In this document: positions 1 through 6,903 of the stretch, in pieces
How the letters are laid out: each line of letters begins with the position of its first letter
How positions within the stretch are numbered: position 1 is the stretch's first letter
Assembly (NCBI GenBank): GCA_009843725.1
Contig: VYCX01000505.1
Location: 1-8,302, forward strand
Reading direction: 5' to 3'
Length of the DNA: 8,302 nucleotides
Origin: Boseongicola sp. SB0675_bin_26
Lineage (GTDB): Bacteria; Pseudomonadota; Alphaproteobacteria; Rhodobacterales; Rhodobacteraceae
Position numbers and translations under genes: made by a program
The notes under the pieces: model-generated
Seen by the model: the letters and a program-made list of their open reading frames with translations, nothing else
Told to the model about the DNA's origin: nothing
Database searches by the model: none

Positions 1-1
1 C

Positions 2-97
2 GTCGGGCTGGTGCCGGGCGGGCACTTCTTCGTCGACCAGTCGCCCGGAGAAACCGCCGAGGCCCTCCGCAGGTTCCTTTTGCCGCTGGATGCATGA
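2..97 (+). CDS. Alpha/beta hydrolase, C-terminal end (partial, 5' cut off)
   Basis: Only the last 31 codons and a TGA stop are in the window; the gene enters from the left edge. The frame contains VPGGHFF followed by a typical closing helix (ETAEALRRFLLPL). In alpha/beta-hydrolase-fold enzymes a GGH motif just before the last helix carries the catalytic histidine of the Ser-Asp-His triad, here encoded at 23-25. The nucleophile and acid residues lie outside the window, so the substrate cannot be named. A thioesterase-like member is also possible. The gene converges with the peptidase gene on the other strand, 88 bases away. The frame and stop are read directly; the family call rests on one motif and its position near the C-terminus. 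Confidence 0.6.
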   Translation, partial: VGLVPGGHFFVDQSPGETAEALRRFLLPLDA

Positions 98-99
98 AC

Positions 100-131
100 G
101 CATCCTGCGTCCGCAGGACGCGTCCTGCGTC
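100..131. terminator. Fold-back repeat between convergent genes, possible bidirectional terminator
   Basis: CCTGCG at 104-109 pairs with CGCAGG at 112-117. Bases 112-129 form a perfect 18-base palindrome (CGCAGGACG at 112-120, CGTCCTGCG at 121-129). The segments 100-111 and 120-131 are also near-identical direct copies (11 of 12 bases). It begins three bases after the hydrolase stop and ends about 55 bases before the end of the opposing gene, where a shared terminator would be expected. No T-tract follows on either strand, so factor-independent termination is uncertain. Confidence 0.4.
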
Positions 132-185
132 GGACGGGCCAAGGCAGGTGTTTCGCCGCGAGGGTTGCGGTTCGGCTCGATCGCC

Positions 186-1562
186 TCAGCGGGACAGCGC
201 GTCGAGCACCCGGACCCAGCTTCTTGTGCCCTTGTGGAACGAGCGAAGGTCGTACTTCTCGTTCGGTGAGTGAATCTGGTCGTCATCGAGTCCGAAGCCG
301 ATCAGCATGGACGGAAGACCGAGGATCTCTCGGAAGTATCCGGCAATCGGAATCGACCCGCCCGAACCGACAAAGGCGGCGTCATTGGGCCATTCGTCCG
401 AGAGCGCCCGCCGGGCGGCCTCGAAAGCGGGGTCGTCCGTGGACATGACCGAGGCCGGAGCTGCGCCATGGCCGGCGAACTCCACGCTGCAGTCGGGTGG
501 CAGCGCGTCGCGCACCATGGCGCGAAAGCTCTTCCTGATCGCGACAGGATCCTGGTCGCCGACAAGCCGGAAACTGATCTTGGCCGAGGTCTTGGACGGC
601 AGCACGGTCTTGAAGCCGTCTCCGGTGTAGCCGCCGCTGATCCCGTTGACTTCGCAGGTGGGCCTGGACCAGATCATTTCGAGCACGCTGCGCCCCGATT
701 CCCCTGCCGGCTCCGAAAGATCCACGCCCTTCAGGAATCCGTCTGCATCAAACCCCAGCCCTTCCCACTGCGCCCTGATGCTTGCGGGCAGTTCATCAAC
801 GCCATCGTAGAATCCGGGGACGGTGATGCGGCCGTTCTCGTCGTGCAGGGACGCGATGATGCGCGCGAGCACCCGGATCGGATTGATCGCCGCACCTCCA
901 TACGTGCCGGAATGCAGGTCCTTGTCTGGTCCCGTGACCGTGACCTCCTCGCCGAGCAACCCGCGGAGCATCGTCGTGATGGCCGGCGTGTCGCGGTCAA
1001 AGAGTCCCGTGTCGCAGATCAGCGCCAAATCGGGCTGACTCAGTTCCTCGGCATGCGTCTCGAGGAACGGGACAAGCGAAGCGGATCCGGATTCCTCTTC
1101 CCCCTCGAAGATGAACGAGAGTCTGCAAGGCCAGTCGCCCTTGACGGCCTTCCAGGCCCGGCACGCCTCCACGAAGGTCATGAGCTGGCCCTTGTCATCG
1201 CACGCCCCCCGGGCCCGGATCACGCTTCCTGCCGGCGTGTCCTCGACAATCGGGTCGAAAGGGTCATGGTGCCAGAGTTCCAGCGGGTCGACCGGTTGAA
1301 CGTCGTAGTGGCCGTAGAACATCAGGTGCGGCCTGCCGTCGCCCACGTGCCCCACAACCATCGGATGGCCGGGCGTCTTGCGAGCCTCCGCCCCGATCCC
1401 AAGGGATGCGAGATCTGCAGCCAGCCAGTCCGCTGCCGACTGGCAGTGGTCCTTGAAGGCAGGGTCCGTCGAGACTGACGGTATGCGGACCAAGGCCTTC
1501 AGGCGTTCCAGCGCTGCATCAAGGTTGTCGTCGACATGTGCGAGTACGGCGTCGATGGTCAT
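186..1562 (-). CDS. M20 family metallopeptidase (dipeptidase/carboxypeptidase-like)
   Basis: The 458-residue protein is a probable cytoplasmic di-zinc hydrolase of the M20 (ArgE/DapE/CPG2/carnosinase) superfamily, probably cleaving dipeptides or related amides. The metal-site motifs are present in order: GHYDVQP with His85 and Asp87, ACDDKGQ with Asp122, GEEESGS with Glu155/Glu156, CDTG with Asp184, and IHSPNE with His431. The dimerisation-domain motif DLHSGTYGG (His217) sits between the two halves of the catalytic domain. The order, a length near 450-470 and the GHYDVQP form fit the carnosinase-like M20 dipeptidase branch. The ATG at 1562 is chosen because a GGGAGG ribosome site (1567-1572) lies four bases upstream; an in-frame TTG at 1574 overlaps that site and is unlikely. 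No signal peptide is visible. It is divergent from hemA. The exact substrate cannot be told from sequence. Confidence 0.9.
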   Translation of the reverse strand: MTIDAVLAHVDDNLDAALERLKALVRIPSVSTDPAFKDHCQSAADWLAADLASLGIGAEARKTPGHPMVVGHVGDGRPHLMFYGHYDVQPVDPLELWHHDPFDPIVEDTPAGSVIRARGACDDKGQLMTFVEACRAWKAVKGDWPCRLSFIFEGEEESGSASLVPFLETHAEELSQPDLALICDTGLFDRDTPAITTMLRGLLGEEVTVTGPDKDLHSGTYGGAAINPIRVLARIIASLHDENGRITVPGFYDGVDELPASIRAQWEGLGFDADGFLKGVDLSEPAGESGRSVLEMIWSRPTCEVNGISGGYTGDGFKTVLPSKTSAKISFRLVGDQDPVAIRKSFRAMVRDALPPDCSVEFAGHGAAPASVMSTDDPAFEAARRALSDEWPNDAAFVGSGGSIPIAGYFREILGLPSMLIGFGLDDDQIHSPNEKYDLRSFHKGTRSWVRVLDALSR

Positions 1563-1566
1563 GTGG

Positions 1567-1572
1567 CCTCCC
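1567..1572 (-). promoter_or_regulatory. Ribosome binding site that fixes the M20 peptidase start
   Basis: On the minus strand GGGAGG lies four bases before ATG at 1562. The longer reading would start at TTG (1574-1572), which overlaps this site. The ATG is therefore preferred. Confidence 0.6.
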
Positions 1573-1641
1573 AAACTGTTCCGGGCACGTTAGCCAAGTT
1601 CGTGACGGCGTCCAGAGCCTTCGGTTGCCGGCGGGACTTGA

Positions 1642-1663
1642 AATCGCGAAATTCCTTGCGATT
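1642..1663. repeat. Dyad in the divergent peptidase/hemA spacer, possible operator
   Basis: AATCGC at 1642-1647 and its exact complement GCGATT at 1658-1663 are separated by 10 bases. This is the clearest symmetric element in the spacer between the two divergent genes (1563-1748). A TTGACA hexamer lies downstream at 1694-1699, but no convincing -10 box stands 16-18 bases beyond it. The dyad does not match the FNR (TTGAT-N4-ATCAA), PpsR (TGT-N12-ACA) or Irr box patterns I know. A six-base arm can occur by chance, so the regulatory role is inference. Confidence 0.25.
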
Positions 1664-1748
1664 CGGCCCGCGTCAATTTGTTATCTGTGCCCGTTGACAT
1701 TAGGCTCGTATTCGAAGATCGGACCAAACCCGCCAGAGGGAGACGGAA

Positions 1749-2972
1749 GTGGACTATTCCGCGTGCCTTGATGACGCAATCCGGCGGCTTCACGACGAAG
1801 GCCGCTACCGGACGTTCATCGACATCGTGAGAAACCGGGGTCAGTTCCCGAACGCGACCTGGCGACGCCCTGACGGGACGGAGCAACCGGTCAAGGTCTG
1901 GTGCGGCAACGACTATCTGGGCATGGGTCAGCACCCTGACGTGCTGTCCGCCATGCACGACGCGATCGATGACGCCGGAGCCGGCTCCGGCGGCACGCGC
2001 AACATCTCCGGCACGACCCTCTATCACAAGAGCCTTGAGGCCGAACTGGCCGACCTTCACGGCAAGGAGGCCGCGCTCCTGTTCACGAGCGCCTACATCG
2101 CAAATGACGCAACGCTTTCCACGCTGCCCAGGATATTCCCGGGGCTGATCATCTAATCGGACGAGTTGAACCACGCGGCGATGATTGAAGGCATGCGTCG
2201 AAATGGCGGATCAAAGCGGGTGTTTCGCCACAACGACCTGGCGCATTTGCGCGAGTTGCTGGAAGCGGACGACCGTTCAGCCCCCAAGCTGATCGCGATC
2301 GAGTCGCTGTATTCCATGGACGGGGATTTCGGTCCGATCGAGGGCATCTGCGACCTGGCCGAGGAATTCGATGCCATCACGTATGTGGACGAAGTCCACG
2401 CGGTCGGCATGTATGGACGGCGCGGAAGCGGCGTGGCCGCGCGGGACTGGCAGGCTCACAGGGTGGACATCATCAACGGCACGCTTGCGAAGGCATACGG
2501 TGTCATGGGCGGCTATGTCGCCGCAAGCGCCAGGATGTGCGACGCACTGAGGTCCTATGCGCCGGGGTTCATCTTCACGACATCGCTCGCACCGGCCATT
2601 GCGGCCGGGGCCACGGCGTCGGTTCGGATCCTGAAGTCGGATCAGGCCAGGCGGGACAGGCTTCAGGTGCAGGCGAATGTCCTGAAGACGCGGCTCAGGG
2701 CGCTTGGCCTGCCGCTCATCGATCATGGCAGCCATATCGTGCCGGTCATCGTCGGGGATCCCGTGCATACCAAGCTTCTTTCCGACATGCTGCTCGAAGA
2801 CCACGGGATCTACGTGCAGCCCATCAATTACCCCACCGTGCCGCGAGGCACGGAACGACTGCGCTTCACTCCTTCGCCCGTGCACGGCCAGGATGACATG
2901 GAGCACCTGATCAAGGCGATGGACGCGCTTTGGTCCCATTGCGAACTCAATCGATCCGATCTGTCGGCTTAG
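1749..2972 (+). pseudogene. hemA: 5-aminolevulinate synthase, interrupted by one in-frame TAA (codon 136)
   Basis: HemA condenses glycine and succinyl-CoA to 5-aminolevulinate with PLP, the first step of haem and other tetrapyrroles in alphaproteobacteria. The frame runs from GTG at 1749 (GAGGGAG six bases upstream) to TAG at 2970-2972, 407 codons, the length of Rhodobacter sphaeroides HemA. Codon 136 (2154-2156) is TAA. The codons before it (1749-2153, 135 residues) and after it (2157-2969) are in the same frame and align without a gap. Key residues, numbered as in R. capsulatus: Arg21 and Thr83 before the stop; His142, Asp214, His217 and Lys248 (GTLAKAYG) after it. The 135-residue product lacks the PLP lysine and would be inactive. 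The neighbouring residues (FPGLII, SDELNHA) match R. capsulatus, where I recall Tyr here, so one base change explains the stop. Either a real nonsense mutation or a sequence error fits; identity as ALAS is near certain. Confidence 0.93.
2154..2156 (+). other. In-frame TAA replacing an expected Tyr codon in hemA
   Basis: The codons read ATC TAA TCG. R. capsulatus HemA, as I recall it, has LIIYSD here and R. sphaeroides has VIVSD, so the site normally holds a sense codon and tolerates change. TAC or TAT to TAA is a single substitution. There is no length change, since the reading frame is the same on both sides. Confidence 0.95.
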
Positions 2973-3005
2973 CACAACGGGCGATGACGCCCTGTCTTGT
3001 GTTTG
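2973..3005 (+). terminator. Probable hemA terminator hairpin
   Basis: Immediately after the hemA stop, CACAA (2973-2977) pairs with TTGTG (2997-3001), and GGGCG (2979-2983) pairs with CGCCC (2988-2992) around an ATGA loop. A small internal loop separates the two stem parts. A short TTT (3002-3004) follows. The position at the gene end and the nested stem support termination; the U-tract is poor. Confidence 0.45.
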
Positions 3006-3028
3006 GCAGTTGTGGACGCACTGCTGTC

Positions 3029-3057
3029 TTGGTAATTTTGCCGTGTTGCATTATGTT
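3029..3057 (+). promoter_or_regulatory. Candidate sigma-70-type promoter for the rodZ-like/ispG unit
   Basis: TTGGTA (3029-3034, 4 of 6 consensus matches) and TATGTT (3052-3057, 4 of 6) are exactly 17 bases apart. This stretch is AT-richer than its surroundings. The start codon at 3087 would give a leader of roughly 20 bases. It lies downstream of the hemA terminator candidate, which suggests an independent transcript. The match is modest and rests only on sequence. Confidence 0.35.
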
Positions 3058-3086
3058 TAAGGAAGACAGTTACGTCCGGACAGCGC

Positions 3087-4376
3087 ATGATCGCGGAGAT
3101 GCAGGTATCAGCTGACGCTGCAGGCCCGTCGAAGCTCAGGGGCTTTGACGATTTCGAAACGCGTCTTGGCGACATCTTGCGGGGCGAGAGAGCGACCAGG
3201 GGGAAGTCGCTGCTCGACGTCCAGAACGAGCTCAGGATCAAGGCGGAGTACATCTCCGCGATAGAGGCGTCGGATTCGTCGGTATTCGACGTGCCGAGCT
3301 TCGTGGCGGGCTACGTTCGCTCATACGCAGGATATCTGGGCGTTGATCCGGACTGGGCGTTCCAGACCTTTTGCAAGGAAAGCGGGTTTTGCCTCCCGAC
3401 AGGCCAGGATTCGCAGAAGCGGCAGAACTTGAAGCATTCCGTCAGGAAAGACGAATTGAGGGCTCCTGTCGGGCAGACGCCGACCGCCAGGCATCCGATC
3501 GCGAGCCGTTACTTCGGATACTTGATGGACCGGGAAACGTCGCTGTCAAGTCTTGAGCCGAAGGCATTGGGGTCAATTGCCGCGTTGCTCGCGCTTCTGG
3601 CCGGAATCGGCTACGGCGGCTGGATCGTCCTGCAGGAGGTCCAGAAGGTGCGTCTCGCACCGGTGGACCAGACGCCGCAGGTCATCATCGATCTTGATCC
3701 GGTCAATTCCGCATTTCCCCTTGAGGAGGACGGGGCGGAGCAAGACAGCATTTCGGCAGTCGCCGTGTCGGGCGGGATCAACGGGTTTTCCCGGCCGGAA
3801 GTGGCGGATGTTCCTGCGATTGTAGCGCGGGACGGCCCGATCGCCGCGATTGATCCAGACACGTTCGGGGCATTGGCTCCGGAATCCGGCATGCGAGGCG
3901 TGGCCGATGTTGCGGCGCCGTACAGCCAGTCAACACTTGCAGGCATGGAAGTCGAGTTCGATCTGCCGCACGCCGATCCCATGACCTACTTTCCGAGGGT
4001 TCAGGAGGCCGTTCCCGATGTTCCGGCAGTTGAGCCGAGTGGGCCCTCCGTCGCACTTCTGGCAGTGCGCCCATGCTGGGTGCGCGTGCGCGGACCGGAC
4101 GGAACGGTGATACTCGAAAAGATCCTTGACGCTGGCGAGAAGTTTGACGTTCCTCTCACGGATGAGCCGGCACGCCTGCGTGCGGGCAATGCCGGCTCGC
4201 TCTATTTCGAGGTGAATGGTCAGCTGCACGGCCCTGCTGGCAACGGACAGTCCGTGGTGCGCGACATTGAGCTGTCGCCCGAAGCGCTAATGGAGAACTT
4301 TGGTGCGGCCGACGTTGCGTCGGATTCAGAATTGGCCCGCTACATTTCGGTCGCCGAGGCCGCGGGCGGCGAATGA
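3087..4376 (+). CDS. RodZ-like membrane HTH protein (HTH_25 and DUF4115 domains)
   Basis: This 429-residue protein has RodZ-type architecture. A cytoplasmic helix-turn-helix domain at about 24-100 (LGDILRGERATRGKSLLDVQ, then KAEYISAIE and FVAGYVRSYAGYLGVD) is the form that contacts MreB rather than DNA in RodZ. A linker is followed by one membrane helix at about 160-183 (IAALLALLAGIGYGGWIVLQ). After it comes a long acidic, Ala/Val/Pro-rich segment, about 190-323, probably periplasmic and disordered. A DUF4115-like beta domain at about 324-396 closes the protein (CWVRVRGPDGTVILEKILDAGE...). RodZ links the MreB cytoskeleton to the wall-elongation machinery, so a shape role is likely. The start at 3087 has only a weak ribosome site; a second ATG at 3099 would remove four residues. 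It precedes ispG by 58 bases on the same strand, an order I recall from Rhodobacteraceae. The family call is strong; the exact role is inferred. Confidence 0.85.
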   Translation: MIAEMQVSADAAGPSKLRGFDDFETRLGDILRGERATRGKSLLDVQNELRIKAEYISAIEASDSSVFDVPSFVAGYVRSYAGYLGVDPDWAFQTFCKESGFCLPTGQDSQKRQNLKHSVRKDELRAPVGQTPTARHPIASRYFGYLMDRETSLSSLEPKALGSIAALLALLAGIGYGGWIVLQEVQKVRLAPVDQTPQVIIDLDPVNSAFPLEEDGAEQDSISAVAVSGGINGFSRPEVADVPAIVARDGPIAAIDPDTFGALAPESGMRGVADVAAPYSQSTLAGMEVEFDLPHADPMTYFPRVQEAVPDVPAVEPSGPSVALLAVRPCWVRVRGPDGTVILEKILDAGEKFDVPLTDEPARLRAGNAGSLYFEVNGQLHGPAGNGQSVVRDIELSPEALMENFGAADVASDSELARYISVAEAAGGE

Positions 4377-4419
4377 TGGCTTGCGAATTCCGGCCCGCCC
4401 GTGATTGTGTCCGTGCAGT

Positions 4420-4425
4420 GGAGGA
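4420..4425 (+). promoter_or_regulatory. Ribosome binding site that fixes the ispG start
   Basis: GGAGGA lies 9 to 10 bases before ATG at 4435. A longer reading from TTG at 4405 would put this site inside the gene. [20 protein letters not shown] also matches the N-terminus expected for Rhodobacter IspG, so the ATG is preferred. Confidence 0.65.
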
Positions 4426-4434
4426 TTTCCTGAC

Positions 4435-5544
4435 ATGTCGCTGAACAGCGTTCGTCCGTGGCGCAACATCTACCGCCGGAAGTCTCGGCAGATCCATGTG
4501 GGTTCCGTGCCGGTAGGGGGTGATGCGCCGATCACCGTTCAGACGATGACAAACACTGACACAACGGATGTTGCCGCGACCGTTGCGCAGGTTCAGGCGA
4601 CTGCGGAGGCAGGAGCTGACATCGTGCGCGTTTCGGTTCCGAACGAGCCGAGTTCCCGAGCGCTTAGGGAGATTGTCGCGGAAAGTCCGGTCCCGATCGT
4701 CGCCGACATCCATTTTCACTACAAGCGCGCGATTGAGGCCGCAGAGGCTGGCGCCGCATGTCTTCGCATCAATCCGGGCAACATAGGTTCGGAGGATCGC
4801 GTTCGCGAAGTCATCCGGGCGGCCAAGGAGCATGGCTGCTCGATCCGGATCGGCGTGAACGCGGGCAGTCTCGAGAAGCACCTGCTTGAAAAGTACGCCG
4901 AGCCGTGTCCCGAAGCGATGGTGGAAAGCGGGCTGAATCACATCAGGATCCTGGAGGACAACGACTTCCTCGAATTCAAGATCAGCTGCAAGGCATCTGA
5001 CGTGTTTCTTGCGGCCGCCGCCTACCAGGCATTGGCCGAGGCCACGGATGCGCCTATCCACCTCGGGATCACCGAGGCGGGCGGCTTGGTCCCCGGCACG
5101 ATCAAGTCCGCAATCGGCCTTGGGAACCTGCTCTGGATGGGGATCGGTGACACGATCCGGGTGTCGCTGAGCGCCGATCCGGTCGCGGAGGTGAAGGCCG
5201 GAAGCGAGATCCTGAAATCGCTCGGACTGAGGCATCGAGGCGTCAACATCATCGCCTGCCCTTCTTGCGCACGTCAGGGTTTTGACGTCATCCGGACCGT
5301 CGAAATCCTCGAGAAGAGACTTGAGCACGTGAAAACGCCCATGAGCCTTTCGATCATCGGTTGCGTCGTGAATGGTCCCGGCGAGGCGCTGATGACGGAT
5401 GTCGGATTCACGGGAGGCGGCGCCGGATCGGGAATGGTCTACCTGGCGGGGAAGCAGGCCCACAAGATGTCGAACGAAGAGATGATCGACCACATCGTCG
5501 ATCAGGTCGAAAGGCGCGCAACGGAGATCGAAGCCGCTTCGTAG
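4435..5544 (+). CDS. ispG: 4-hydroxy-3-methylbut-2-en-1-yl diphosphate synthase (IspG/GcpE)
   Basis: IspG carries out the reductive ring opening of methylerythritol cyclodiphosphate to HMBPP, the penultimate step of the MEP isoprenoid pathway, in the cytoplasm. It needs a [4Fe-4S] cluster and an electron donor such as flavodoxin or ferredoxin. The 369-residue protein has the N-terminal TIM-barrel landmarks ([58 protein letters not shown]). The C-terminal cluster domain has Cys275 and Cys278 in CPSCARQG, and Cys310 with Glu317 in [10 protein letters not shown], the usual three Cys plus Glu ligand set. Length is normal for the bacterial two-domain form. The start at 4435 follows a GGAGGA site. 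It is probably in one transcript with the rodZ-like gene. It ends with TAG and converges with the dsbA-like gene. No damage is visible. Confidence 0.97.
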   Translation: MSLNSVRPWRNIYRRKSRQIHVGSVPVGGDAPITVQTMTNTDTTDVAATVAQVQATAEAGADIVRVSVPNEPSSRALREIVAESPVPIVADIHFHYKRAIEAAEAGAACLRINPGNIGSEDRVREVIRAAKEHGCSIRIGVNAGSLEKHLLEKYAEPCPEAMVESGLNHIRILEDNDFLEFKISCKASDVFLAAAAYQALAEATDAPIHLGITEAGGLVPGTIKSAIGLGNLLWMGIGDTIRVSLSADPVAEVKAGSEILKSLGLRHRGVNIIACPSCARQGFDVIRTVEILEKRLEHVKTPMSLSIIGCVVNGPGEALMTDVGFTGGGAGSGMVYLAGKQAHKMSNEEMIDHIVDQVERRATEIEAAS

Positions 5545-5560
5545 TCAGCAGTCTTGAAGT

Positions 5561-5587
5561 GCCGTCCTTCTGCGTGAAGGGCTTGGC
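5561..5587. terminator. Hairpin between convergent ispG and dsbA-like genes
   Basis: GTCCTTC (5564-5570) pairs with GAAGGGC (5576-5582), including one G-U pair, around the loop TGCGT. An outer GCC (5561-5563) can pair with GGC (5585-5587) across a two-base bulge. It lies in the 60-base gap between two gene ends facing each other, so it could end transcription from both sides. There is no clear T-tract. Confidence 0.45.
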
Positions 5588-5604
5588 TCCTTGATCGGTC
5601 CGCC

Positions 5605-6357
5605 CTATCTCCGGTTCGCTCGGATGTCGGCCACGATCTCCCGCATCTGCTCGAGTTCCAGAAAGCCGCGCAGGATGATGTCTCCCAGGATGAATCCGGG
5701 AGTTCCCTGGACATTCAGCGCTTGGGCCAGCGCATGGTTCTTGCCAATTGCAATTGCGACATCTTCGCTGCCCATCGATTCCGTGATCGCGTCATGGTCA
5801 AGTCCGAGCTCGCGGGATGTTCGGGCCAGGAAACCCTCTGTCACCGCGCCGTCATGCAGCATGAGGGTGTCGTGAACACGCTTGTAGTCAGCGTCGCTGG
5901 CGACGAACTTGACGGAAATTGCGTATCGCGCGGCCAGGGTCGACTGCTCGCCGAGAATGGGAAACTCCTTGACGATGTAGCGAATGTTTCCGTCGCTCGC
6001 GACCAGTTCTTCCACCGCCGGGAAGGCGCGCTTGCAGAAGCCGCAGCGGTAGTCCAGGAATTCGACCAGCGTGACGTCTCCGTCCAGGTTGCCGCCAACA
6101 TAGCTGAAGCCGTCGTCGAAAATGCTGTCGTGGAGGCGTTCGATCACTTCGCTGTCCCGGGCGACGGCATCCCGCTCACGGCGCTCTTCGAGGACCGAGA
6201 TGGCTTCCATGAGGACCTCCGGATATTCGAGCAGGTAGTCGCGGATTTCGGATCGGAACGCCGCGCGTTCGCCCTCCGACATGGATTCGATGTCGAATGC
6301 AGCAGCCATCGGTGCTGCAAGTGTCAGGAACAGTATGCCCATGGCCTTGAATTGCAT
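5605..6357 (-). CDS. DsbA-family periplasmic thiol:disulfide oxidoreductase
   Basis: The 250-residue protein starts with a signal peptide (MQFKAMGILFLTLAAPMAAA, probable cleavage after AAA at residue 20). A helical segment at about 24-80 follows, then a thioredoxin-like domain with the redox motif CGFC (Cys105-Cys108, in LDYRCGFCKRAFP) and the cis-proline loop QGTPGFILGD (Pro220). These are the hallmarks of DsbA/DsbG/ScsC-like proteins that form or isomerise disulfides outside the cytoplasm. The helical N-terminal extension resembles ScsC/Com1-like members of alphaproteobacteria, so a dedicated folding role or an isomerase activity is possible. The ATG at 6357 is chosen because GGAGG (6363-6367) lies five bases upstream and a clean signal peptide follows. 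A longer reading to 6540 adds 61 residues that look non-coding and would bury the signal. It converges with ispG. Confidence 0.88.
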   Translation of the reverse strand: MQFKAMGILFLTLAAPMAAAFDIESMSEGERAAFRSEIRDYLLEYPEVLMEAISVLEERRERDAVARDSEVIERLHDSIFDDGFSYVGGNLDGDVTLVEFLDYRCGFCKRAFPAVEELVASDGNIRYIVKEFPILGEQSTLAARYAISVKFVASDADYKRVHDTLMLHDGAVTEGFLARTSRELGLDHDAITESMGSEDVAIAIGKNHALAQALNVQGTPGFILGDIILRGFLELEQMREIVADIRANRR

Positions 6358-6459
6358 TGCGACCTCCAAAACTTGCTGCCGGAGCATCTGCAGAATGCGG
6401 GTCGAACGCAAGGGCTTCACCGACTCGTGTAGACCCAAGGCCGTCTCGCCGGCAAATTG

Positions 6460-6849
6460 ATGGATCGACGGGCAACGGGCGTTGCTGACTTGACGCGATT
6501 TGTCTTTGCATTGTGCGAAATTCGGGATGAATTCGAGCACTCAATCGTGTCCTTGGCGCGATGCCGGGTCGCTTCCGCGGACAGGGAGAAGGTCGCCCAC
6601 TTTCCGCCCAACGCCTCGGAGATTGAACCGACGATGGCTGGAGACGATACGTTCTTCGAGAAATTCTTCGGTGGTGCCATTCGGTTGGCATTTCGAGCGG
6701 ATCCAAGGCCCTTTCTTGAAGCCTTTCCGGGTTGCGAGGCGGCGTCGTCCCAGCCGGACGGAACTTGGCTGGACAACCGTCACGCTGACCCCATGTGTCG
6801 GGGAGCTCCGGTTTCCAGGCAAGCGTACGTGTCCTGGCTCATGCCGTGA
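6460..6849 (+). CDS. Doubtful small ORF of unknown function in a 546-bp gap
   Basis: The stretch 6358-6903, between the divergent dsbA-like and aminotransferase genes, has no recognisable gene. Its best candidate is this 129-residue frame, ending TGA at 6847-6849. I do not recognise the protein. It has an acidic-aromatic patch (GDDTFFEKFFGGAIRLAF) and no signal peptide, membrane helix or known motif. My hand count over the codons gives about 61, 52 and 65 percent GC at positions one, two and three. That leans the way coding sequence does, but is weaker than ispG nearby. No ribosome site precedes ATG 6460; a later ATG at 6634 has only a distant CGGAG. It would end 54 bases before the aminotransferase start. 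It may equally be non-coding leader or decayed sequence. Confidence 0.25.
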   Translation: MDRRATGVADLTRFVFALCEIRDEFEHSIVSLARCRVASADREKVAHFPPNASEIEPTMAGDDTFFEKFFGGAIRLAFRADPRPFLEAFPGCEAASSQPDGTWLDNRHADPMCRGAPVSRQAYVSWLMP

Positions 6850-6903
6850 TTGACGCGGTCCGGCAACTTTGGCAGAGGACACTCCATCACCGAGGACAGT
6901 CTC

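Noticed and set aside
270..1478. 402-codon open frame on the plus strand opposite the M20 gene
   Set aside because: It is antisense to a gene with complete metal-site motifs. Its product is Arg/His/Asp-rich with no recognisable domain, typical of a shadow frame in GC-rich DNA.
2154..2156. TAA reassigned to Tyr or another amino acid genome-wide, since the visible true stops are all TGA or TAG
   Set aside because: Only seven gene ends are visible (three TGA, four TAG), too few to show TAA is avoided, and I know of no bacterial lineage that reads TAA as an amino acid. A point change or error is far simpler.
2157..2972. A split, two-polypeptide ALAS with a second start just after the stop
   Set aside because: The TTG at 2166 and ATG at 2181 lack a convincing ribosome site, and ALAS is not known as a split enzyme. 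The remaining chain would also lack Arg21 and Thr83.
4156..5493. 445-codon open frame on the minus strand opposite ispG
   Set aside because: It lies across ispG, whose catalytic Cys and Glu motifs are intact. The antisense product has no domain and a biased composition.
6358..6540. N-terminal extension of the DsbA-like protein by 61 residues
   Set aside because: It would bury a clean signal peptide and the GGAGG site at 6363-6367. The extra residues look like translated non-coding DNA.
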